DNA of 64,000 bases from CAWATZ01 sp963784995 (GTDB lineage: Bacteria > Planctomycetota > Planctomycetia > Gemmatales > Gemmataceae), in the NCBI GenBank assembly GCA_963784995.1, contig CAWATZ010000004.1, positions 310,001-374,000 on the forward strand, written 5' to 3'. The notes beneath the pieces are model-generated. The model did not search any database and was not told the origin of the DNA. It saw only the letters and a list, made by a program, of their open reading frames with translations. Shown one piece after another: positions 20,152-26,405 of the stretch. Both the position numbers and the translations under genes were made by a program. Within the stretch, counting starts at the first letter, position 1. Each line of letters begins with the position of its first letter.

Positions 20152-21050
20152 CGTGGTGCCTCTTGACACGGGATCGTCCGAGTTCACGGGAGCGGGCGCC
20201 ACTCCTTTTCGCCCGGGGCGAGTTGCCGGGCCAGAACCGACCCGCGTGGCGAGGCCTTTTCCAGCCCTGGAAAACGTGTTCCGCGTCAAGAGACAAGACG
20301 GACCCGGCGGCCCGGCAGCCGGGTCCGTTGCGAGTGCCGGGGGACGCCGGATCGCGCCCGAGTCACCTGGCGGGCGAGGGTGGGCTGGTGGGTTCGGCTG
20401 GCTGTCTCTCTTCGCGGCCCAATTCTCGACAAGAGAAACGACGTTGCGACCGGTCGGCAGCAACCGCATCGATTCCGCGTTTCCCTGGAAACATTGTTAT
20501 CGTTCCGGTTCCGGGATCAGGAGATCAGGAAACACAATTCGCCTCGGCGGTGAGGCATCGCTAGCGGGGAACAAGCCAACTTCCACTCTTTCCAGATGCG
20601 CTGGCGAGGAAAAGCCGGCGCTGAACAACGAATGCAACGCCTTTCCTGAATTTAGCAGATTATTTTAACGTCACGGATGGCGCTGTCCAGCCAATTTATC
20701 TGAAATCTCCAAAAAGGCGATGTTTTTACTCGCGAATAAACGGACCCCGGACTGACCCCATTCCCATATCCACTAACCTGCAAGCTCTCGGCGCACGTGA
20801 CCGCCTGGCGGAGGGGTCGGGACCGAGGCTGACAAGGGGGCTGGCCCGGCCGGGCGCTTGAACCTGCCGGCCCGGGCTCGTGTCCTGTCGGAGGGCCGGC
20901 GTACCGGCCTTGCCGGGGGCGCCGGCGCTGCCGGGGGAAAAATCGCTCATCCGAGGTGGCAACGGCTTGACGGATCTGCCACAATGGGTAAGTACCGCTC
21001 CTCTCTTCGTGAGACGGCCGGGATGGGACTGTGCGAGGCAATCCGGAAAC
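20152..21050. other. divergent intergenic region (899 bp)
   Basis: No convincing gene. The interval separates the minus-strand giant gene from the plus-strand FtsH/MoxR operon, so it should hold promoters for both. The stretch 20630-20760 is clearly AT-richer than the rest and is the most likely promoter zone. A perfect 11-bp-arm hairpin lies at 20298-20328. I see no confident -35/-10 pair. Confidence 0.6.
20298..20328. repeat. perfect inverted repeat, 11-bp arms
   Basis: Left arm 20298-20308 (acggacccggc) and right arm 20318-20328 are exact reverse complements around a 9-nt loop. It would lie in the 5' leader of the giant gene, about 150 bp upstream of its start. It has no T-run, so an attenuator or leader structure is as likely as a terminator. 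Confidence 0.6.
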
Positions 21051-22112
21051 ATGCAGACCGTTTCCCGCTTTGAGGCCAACCTGCTGCGGCTGCTCTATTT
21101 CTTTCTGCGCCGCGAGCCGATCGAGCGGGCCTTGCCGCTGGTGGAGAACCGCTGCCAGGCCCCGACCTGCCTGAGCCGGGGCACGGTCCGCCTGGTCCAG
21201 GACGCTCTGGCCAAGGGCTGTACCCACGAACTCGGCGAGCGCGGCGGCTGGCGCCAGGAACGCCATCTGCGCGGCGAGCGCGTGGCCGAGGGCCGGCTGT
21301 GGCAGCGCACGCCGCCCGAGGGACTGGGCCTGACGTTCTCCGGACATGCGATGGAGTTTTTGGTCTGGATCACCGCCGCCCGGCCCGGCGACAAGGAGCC
21401 CCGCTGGCAGCCGGCCGAGAAGGACCTGACCATCGGGGATCAACTGTTGCTGTTCTTCGCCCACGAGGGGCTGCGCGAGAGCGGTGAGGGGCTGGGCGCG
21501 CCGGAACTCCGCCGCCGGCCTCCGTTTGTGCATCATGGGCTCTGCTGGCTGTGCTATCCCGAGGACTTCGGCAAGACCCCAGCCGAGGAGGATCCGAACT
21601 TCCAGCCCTGGACAAACGGCCTGGGAGCGTGCATCATCGAGGCATTGCAGCCCCAACTGGCCGAGCGCTGGATCCAGATCGAGGGCAGCAAGGAACGGCT
21701 GGCCTCGCCGCAGACCATGCAGGCCCTGGGCGGTGCCCAGGAGAAGGCCCTGGGCGGCTTCCTCGACGCCATCGAGCATCTCGGCCGGCTCGACCTGGCC
21801 CGCTTCGTCCTGCGGTCGGCCACGGTGATTGTCGGCCCCTACGCCCACGCCGGCATGTGGACCGGGGCCCTGCATACGACCGGCATGCGTCTGGCCGACC
21901 GCACGGCGACGTATCAGTCGGCGATGGTCTTTCTGCACCAGCTGGGTCGCTTCGCCGGGTGGGCGCGGCGGGCCCGGGCCACCAGCTATTTCGACGAGGG
22001 CTACCAGGCCGCCCAGCTGTTCCTGGCCGACTGGGAGCAATACCAGGGCGACGTTCTGTGCGAGCGGGCCCAGAACATCATCCGCCAGATGGACCCGCTG
22101 CGGCAGGCTTAA
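21051..22112 (+). CDS. FtsH/MoxR ternary-system accessory protein, first gene of operon
   Basis: A 353-residue protein from ATG 21051; the frame is open upstream to 20880 but that part is not protein-like. Sequence 'MQTVSRFEANLLRLLYFFLR' starts a mostly helical protein without signal peptide, transmembrane segment or recognisable catalytic motif. Because it is the first gene of an operon with an FtsH-like protease and a MoxR ATPase, I infer that it is one of the variable 'FtsH ternary system' accessory (fvmX-type) proteins; the family number cannot be fixed without a profile search. It has cysteines at 'LCWLCYP' that could be structural. The next gene follows after 21 bp, with a strong AGGAGG. 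Confidence 0.65.
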   Translation: MQTVSRFEANLLRLLYFFLRREPIERALPLVENRCQAPTCLSRGTVRLVQDALAKGCTHELGERGGWRQERHLRGERVAEGRLWQRTPPEGLGLTFSGHAMEFLVWITAARPGDKEPRWQPAEKDLTIGDQLLLFFAHEGLRESGEGLGAPELRRRPPFVHHGLCWLCYPEDFGKTPAEEDPNFQPWTNGLGACIIEALQPQLAERWIQIEGSKERLASPQTMQALGGAQEKALGGFLDAIEHLGRLDLARFVLRSATVIVGPYAHAGMWTGALHTTGMRLADRTATYQSAMVFLHQLGRFAGWARRARATSYFDEGYQAAQLFLADWEQYQGDVLCERAQNIIRQMDPLRQA

Positions 22113-22133
22113 CCGATCCACAGGAGGCCGACC

Positions 22134-22703
22134 ATGAGTCGCGCTTATCGCATCAGCGTCAAGGAAAGCATTAACCGGGTGATCAAGGCCGAGGACAAGG
22201 TCTGCACGCACCTGGAGATTCTCGAAGTGCTGCCTCCGGAGCAGATGGGCGAACTGCTGGCCCGGGAGCTGGAGAAACGCGGCTTCAAGCGCGAGGGAGA
22301 CGTGCTGATCCGCAAGGAGGAAGACATCACCATCACCGTCGATCCGCGAACCGGTGAGGTCACCGTCTCGGCCGAGGCGTCCGATCGCGTCGTCTCCGAG
22401 AAGGAGGTCCACGGCTCGGCCATCGACGACGTCGGCCCCAGCGCCAAGGCGGTCCGCGAGCATCTGAAGCAGGAAGCCCAGAAGAAGCTCGAGAAGGAAG
22501 TCGAGGACAAGCGCTCGGGTCTGCAGTCCAAGGTGACCGACAGGCTGGAAGGCGAGCTGGCCGACCTGAAGCAGGAGCTGGACCAGGTGGTCAACCGCGT
22601 CACCGCCGAGGCGCTCAAGCAGAAGGCGAAGTCGATGGGCCAGATCAAGGAGATCACCGAGGATCCCGAGGCCGGCAGCATGACCATTGTGGTCGAGGTT
22701 TGA
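22134..22703 (+). CDS. ternary-system accessory protein with coiled coil
   Basis: A 189-residue protein starting at ATG 22134 behind AGGAGG. Residues 1-95 look alpha/beta ('EQMGELLARELEKRGFKREG', 'ITITVDPRTGEVTVSAEAS'); residues about 100-165 are a charged helical, probably coiled-coil, segment ('HLKQEAQKKLEKEVEDKRSG'); the end 'GSMTIVVEV' is a beta strand. The layout is reminiscent of Ycf35/DUF1257-like proteins that accompany MoxR/FtsH systems, but this is recalled, not proven. It sits between the first accessory gene and the FtsH gene and is probably co-transcribed with both, although a long hairpin lies in the 115-bp gap before FtsH. Confidence 0.6.
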   Translation: MSRAYRISVKESINRVIKAEDKVCTHLEILEVLPPEQMGELLARELEKRGFKREGDVLIRKEEDITITVDPRTGEVTVSAEASDRVVSEKEVHGSAIDDVGPSAKAVREHLKQEAQKKLEKEVEDKRSGLQSKVTDRLEGELADLKQELDQVVNRVTAEALKQKAKSMGQIKEITEDPEAGSMTIVVEV

Positions 22704-22712
22704 GGCATCCTG

Positions 22713-22774
22713 CACAAGCCCGAAGCGCCAGCGCCGGGACAAGCGAATCCCGGCGCTGGCGCTTCGGGCTTGTG
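22713..22774. repeat. REP-like palindrome, perfect 27-bp arms
   Basis: Arms 22713-22739 and 22748-22774 are exact reverse complements around an 8-nt spacer. A second copy with nearly the same arm sequence is at 41436-41517, so this is a dispersed element and not a one-off terminator. It lies inside the operon, 10 bp after the stop at 22703. Confidence 0.85.
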
Positions 22775-22818
22775 ACAGCCGGTTCCAACTCCCTCGCCCA
22801 ACCACCACGGAAACACCA

Positions 22819-24999
22819 ATGTCGATCCTGATCAACGAAGCGGAACTGCCGCAAGAACTCGACAACAACCAGGCGGTGGAGCAGGCGTACTCGTGCGAAC
22901 TGGCCGAGGCCGCCTCCAAGATCCAGCGCGGGCTGCCGACCCTGATCGAGTGCGACAAGGAACTGAGCCCGTTCCTGTACGTCAACCTGCGCAATCGGTT
23001 GCGGGCGTTCAACTTGCGCTGTCTCTACCTCGATGGCCGGCCGCGTCCGGAAGATCAGCAAGCAGGTGGCCCGGTTCCCGTCGGCATCGTCGGCACCATG
23101 ATCACCCATCTCCGCGAGGCAGTGCGCGGCTCGGTCGAGCGCCGCGTGGTCGTGCTGCCGCACCTCGACCTGCTGACCACCAGCCAGGGCGGCCTGACCG
23201 CCGAGGCCCGCGAAGTCATTCCGCTCCTCTACGAGAACCCCGAGCTGGTCTGGCTCGGCTTCAAGGACCCGTCGTTCCCGCTGCCCAAGGTGATCGAGAA
23301 CCTGTTCCCGCACCGCATCAGCCTGCTGGGCATCGGCCGCACCCGGCTGCGGCACCTGATCACCCGCCGCGAGAGCCGGAAGTTCGGCCGGGAGTTCAAC
23401 CCCTGGGCGCTGTACAAGTACGTCTCGGGCATGAACGCCATCCGGCTGCGGCGCGTGCTGTCCACCCTGGAAGGCGAGGACTATCCCGCCAACCCGGCCA
23501 ACGCCTTCCGCCAGCTGCGCCAGGCCACTCTGGGCGGCACGATGGAAGTTCCGACCATCGACCTGGACAAGGACATCGGCGGTTACCCCACCGTCAAGAA
23601 GCAGCTGCGCTCCGAGATCCTCGACGTGATGGCCCGCAAGGACAAGCTGACCAACGAGGACCAGATCAAGGCGATGGAGGAGCTGATCCCCAAGGGCATG
23701 ATCTTCTGGGGGCCGCCCGGCACCGGCAAGACGCTGTTCGCCAAGGGCATGGCCACTGCGCTGGGGGCGGCCATCACCATTGTCTCGGGACCGGAATTAA
23801 AGAGTAAGTGGGTAGGAGAAAGTGAAGAAAATCTTCGCCAGATCTTCCACAAAGCCCGGCAGTCGGCCCCGGCGATCATCGTCTTCGACGAGCTGGACTC
23901 CTTTGCCAGCGCCCGCGGCACTTACACCGGCTCAGGCGTTGAGCACTCGATGGTCAACCAGTTGCTGACTGAGATGGACGGCTTTCACAAGGAAGAGTTG
24001 GTTTTCGTCATCGGCACGACCAACTTCGTGGAGATCCTCGATCCGGCACTGCTGCGTCCGGGGCGGTTCGAGTTCCATCTGCACATCCCCTATCCGGACA
24101 ACGACGACCGGCGGGCCATCCTTGAGATCTACAACAAGAAGATGAACCTGAAGCTGTCGGAGGATGCGCTGGACTACGCGGTCAAGCGCACCGGCCGGGG
24201 CTTCATGACGCCGACTGGGACGGCGTTCAGCGGCGACCACATCAACGCCATGTGCCGGGCCCTGGCCCGGCTGCGCATTCGCGGCGAGCGCAGCGACGAG
24301 AGCACGCCAGACGACATTGAGAAGGCCCTGACCGAGTGGGTCGATCGGCCCAAGATGACGGCCGCGGAACTGAAGGTGCTGGCCACACACGAGGCCGGCC
24401 ATGCGATCGTCTCGCTCAACTGCCCGCACTCACCGCCCATCGAGCGCATCACCATCGAGAGCGAGAATTCGTGGGCGTTCGGTTACGTGCAGCACCAGGA
24501 CCCAGCCCACCGCTACATCTATACGCGCGATTTCGCCCTGGACTCGATCTGCGTGGCCCTGGCGGCCCGCGAGGCCGAGGAGATGCTGCTGGACGACATC
24601 TCGCTGGGGGCCAGCGGCGACCTGCAAACGGCGACGGCCATCGCTCACGACCTGGTCGAGATCTTCGGCCTGGGCGGGCCGTCGATCGGCGTGGCCCGCT
24701 ACCGGGCGGACACCGAACGGCATCAGGGCGAGCGCCGGCCCGAAATGTCCGAGGCGCAGAAGGAGTCCCTGGACCGGGCCGTTAACGAGATCCTGGAGCA
24801 GCAGCGCGAGCGGGCCATCAAGATCCTCAAGGAGAATCGGCCGTCGCTGGAACTGCTGATCCAGCTGCTGCTGGAGAAGAAGACGGTGGACGCCAAATCG
24901 CTGCGGGCCAGCTTTGCCCAGCACGCCGAGAAAGAAGAGAAGAAGAGCAAGGCCCGCGAGGCAGGTAAGAAGAAGGACAGCGTTCCGTCAGCCACTTGA
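22819..24999 (+). CDS. soluble FtsH-like AAA+ zinc metalloprotease
   Basis: A 726-residue ATP-dependent protease homologue. Seen: Walker A GPPGTGKT at residues 298-305, Walker B 'IIVFDEL', the arginine-finger region 'LLRPGRFEFHLHIPYP', the M41 zinc motif HEAGH at 524-528 and the third ligand in 'GASGD' (Asp about 601). FtsH normally has two N-terminal membrane helices; this protein has none. Instead residues 1-260 contain an alpha/beta domain with a Walker-B-like strand ('RVVVLPHLDLL') and sensor-1-like strand ('LVWLGFKDPS') but no P-loop, possibly a degenerate AAA+ domain (inference). Start ATG 22819 has only a weak ribosome site. Presumably it degrades or remodels a target selected by the other operon products. 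Codons near 23793-23838 are unusually AT-rich. Confidence 0.9.
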   Translation: MSILINEAELPQELDNNQAVEQAYSCELAEAASKIQRGLPTLIECDKELSPFLYVNLRNRLRAFNLRCLYLDGRPRPEDQQAGGPVPVGIVGTMITHLREAVRGSVERRVVVLPHLDLLTTSQGGLTAEAREVIPLLYENPELVWLGFKDPSFPLPKVIENLFPHRISLLGIGRTRLRHLITRRESRKFGREFNPWALYKYVSGMNAIRLRRVLSTLEGEDYPANPANAFRQLRQATLGGTMEVPTIDLDKDIGGYPTVKKQLRSEILDVMARKDKLTNEDQIKAMEELIPKGMIFWGPPGTGKTLFAKGMATALGAAITIVSGPELKSKWVGESEENLRQIFHKARQSAPAIIVFDELDSFASARGTYTGSGVEHSMVNQLLTEMDGFHKEELVFVIGTTNFVEILDPALLRPGRFEFHLHIPYPDNDDRRAILEIYNKKMNLKLSEDALDYAVKRTGRGFMTPTGTAFSGDHINAMCRALARLRIRGERSDESTPDDIEKALTEWVDRPKMTAAELKVLATHEAGHAIVSLNCPHSPPIERITIESENSWAFGYVQHQDPAHRYIYTRDFALDSICVALAAREAEEMLLDDISLGASGDLQTATAIAHDLVEIFGLGGPSIGVARYRADTERHQGERRPEMSEAQKESLDRAVNEILEQQRERAIKILKENRPSLELLIQLLLEKKTVDAKSLRASFAQHAEKEEKKSKAREAGKKKDSVPSAT

Positions 25000-25048
25000 C
25001 AGGGAGATCTCTATGCCGGATCCGACACTGACCGCCAAGGAGAGAACA

Positions 25049-25285
25049 ATGACCGTGGATCAATTGCGCGGCGTGCGAGACGCCTCACCATTCCAACCCT
25101 TTGTTATCCATCTGGCCGATGGCCGGAGTTTCCGGGTGATGCACCGCGATTACCTCTTGATTTCACCGGGTGGCCGCACAGCCATCGTTTACCACACTGA
25201 CGAGGCGTTCAGCATCCTGGACGTGCTCCTGGTGACGGAGTTGACAGTCGAGGGGCCGACAGTCAAAACGGATGGGGCCGCTTGA
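25049..25285 (+). CDS. small conserved planctomycete-type protein
   Basis: A 78-residue protein, 'MTVDQLRGVRDASPFQPFVI', with a compact beta-rich body ('HLADGRSFRVMHRDYLLISP', 'AIVYHTDEAFSILDVLLVTE'). I chose ATG 25049, preceded by AAGGAG at 7 nt, over ATG 25013, because the 'MTVDQLR..PF.PF.I.LADGR' beginning is typical of this family as I recall it; the longer start would add 12 residues. It lies 49 bp after the FtsH stop. The molecular role is unknown; it appears widely in planctomycete genomes, so it may be incidental to the operon. Confidence 0.7.
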   Translation: MTVDQLRGVRDASPFQPFVIHLADGRSFRVMHRDYLLISPGGRTAIVYHTDEAFSILDVLLVTELTVEGPTVKTDGAA

Positions 25286-25322
25286 TGGATTGCTCGTTAC
25301 TCGTACCTCCAAGGAGAAACTC

Positions 25323-25592
25323 ATGCCGGAAATGACCATCCGTCTGCGGACCAATCCCGAGACGGGCAAGAAGGACATCATCATCTCGATGCGCTCCGAC
25401 GAGGACGCCCTGCCGCACGAGCACGAGCAGCAGCACCGGGCCCTGGTCGAGAAGCTGATCGAGCGGCGCATCATCGGCGAGGGGGAGGCCGGCAACCTCG
25501 TCATCGAGCGCGAGGAGGACGAAACGGAACCGGCGGTCCCCTCCGGCACGACCCCGCAGGGAGAACGGCAAGCTCAACAGACAGGACATTAA
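25323..25592 (+). CDS. small DUF2997-like protein of the FtsH/MoxR operon
   Basis: An 89-residue protein starting at ATG 25323, with AAGGAG upstream. The N-terminal strand 'MPEMTIRLRTNPETGKKDII' and helix 'EHEQQHRALVEKLIERRIIG' recall DUF2997-type proteins, which occur next to MoxR/FtsH genes; the rest is an acidic, probably disordered tail. The next gene starts 6 bp after its stop, indicating translational coupling. Function unknown. Confidence 0.6.
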   Translation: MPEMTIRLRTNPETGKKDIIISMRSDEDALPHEHEQQHRALVEKLIERRIIGEGEAGNLVIEREEDETEPAVPSGTTPQGERQAQQTGH

Positions 25593-25598
25593 ACTCCC

Positions 25599-26405
25599 AT
25601 GCTCCTGAAATTCCCCAATCTCGACGTGCTGCGGCAGGCGGTGGACAGCAAGGTCGTGCCGGCTGCGGTCAGCCAGAAGGCGGTCAAGGCCGCGTTTGAC
25701 GACCAGGACCAGTTGTGGGTGGAGACGCCCGAGAGCCTGAATCGGGCCGTCCAGAGCGAGCTGCGCAAGCTCGGCGTCCAGACGCCGCGCAGCTGCTCGG
25801 TCAAGCTGACTCCTTACGCCTCCTGGAGCGACCTGGCCGAGTCGCAGCGCTACCTGCTGTTCGAGGATCTGGCTGCGGTGCGGATCGCTCTCACCGGCAA
25901 GGCCGTTCCGAAGGAGATCAGCCAGGCGCCGATCGTCGCGGGATTCGACGAGCAGGATCGGCTCTGGATCGAGACTCCGCCGGGCCTGGGACAGGCCGCG
26001 CTGAGCGAACTGCGCAAGCTGGGGGCCCGCCACGGTCCGCGCTGCGACGCCCAGATGCTGGCCGAGGTCAGTTGCTGGCTGGAACTGCTGCCGCTGGTGC
26101 CTGACCCCAATTCCGCCGAGCATCTGGAGCAGACGCCAGTCCTGTTCGATCTGTCGAGCGGCGAGCGGCTGGCCCACCTGGCCAGCGAGATCCTTCGCCT
26201 GGGCAACGATCGGCAAACCTTCCGCTGGGTCGAGGAGCAGCAGGACGGGGACGAGGCGTCGAGCCGGGCCCTGCTGCGCGTGGTCGGACCGCCGTACTAT
26301 TCGCTGCTGCGGGCCATTGACCGGCACGGACACGAAGAAGCGCCCATCGCCTTTGTCGAGCAGCGCCGCGGGTCTGGGTCGAACTGGGCTACGTGCATCC
26401 GCTGA
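25599..26405 (+). CDS. ternary-system scaffold protein, N-terminal part (frameshifted)
   Basis: ATG 25599 opens a 268-codon frame with two internal repeats: 'LRQAVDSKVVPAAVSQKAVK' with 'VETPESLNRAVQSELRKLGV', and the matching 'VRIALTGKAVPKEISQAPIV' with 'IETPPGLGQAALSELRKLGA'. The frame ends after 'FVEQR' by a one-base change near 26365-26372: in the neighbouring frame the sequence continues 'RVWVELGYVHPLMDQIKLPP', straight into the next listed piece. I therefore believe 25599-29311 is one gene of about 1,237 codons. Such two-repeat N-termini are, as I recall, found in MoxR/vWA ternary-system proteins. Confidence 0.65.
   Translation: MLLKFPNLDVLRQAVDSKVVPAAVSQKAVKAAFDDQDQLWVETPESLNRAVQSELRKLGVQTPRSCSVKLTPYASWSDLAESQRYLLFEDLAAVRIALTGKAVPKEISQAPIVAGFDEQDRLWIETPPGLGQAALSELRKLGARHGPRCDAQMLAEVSCWLELLPLVPDPNSAEHLEQTPVLFDLSSGERLAHLASEILRLGNDRQTFRWVEEQQDGDEASSRALLRVVGPPYYSLLRAIDRHGHEEAPIAFVEQRRGSGSNWATCIR

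Noticed and set aside
20652..23012. A 786-codon minus-strand frame across the first operon genes
   Set aside because: It crosses several plus-strand genes and the REP-like palindrome; composition is that of an antisense frame.
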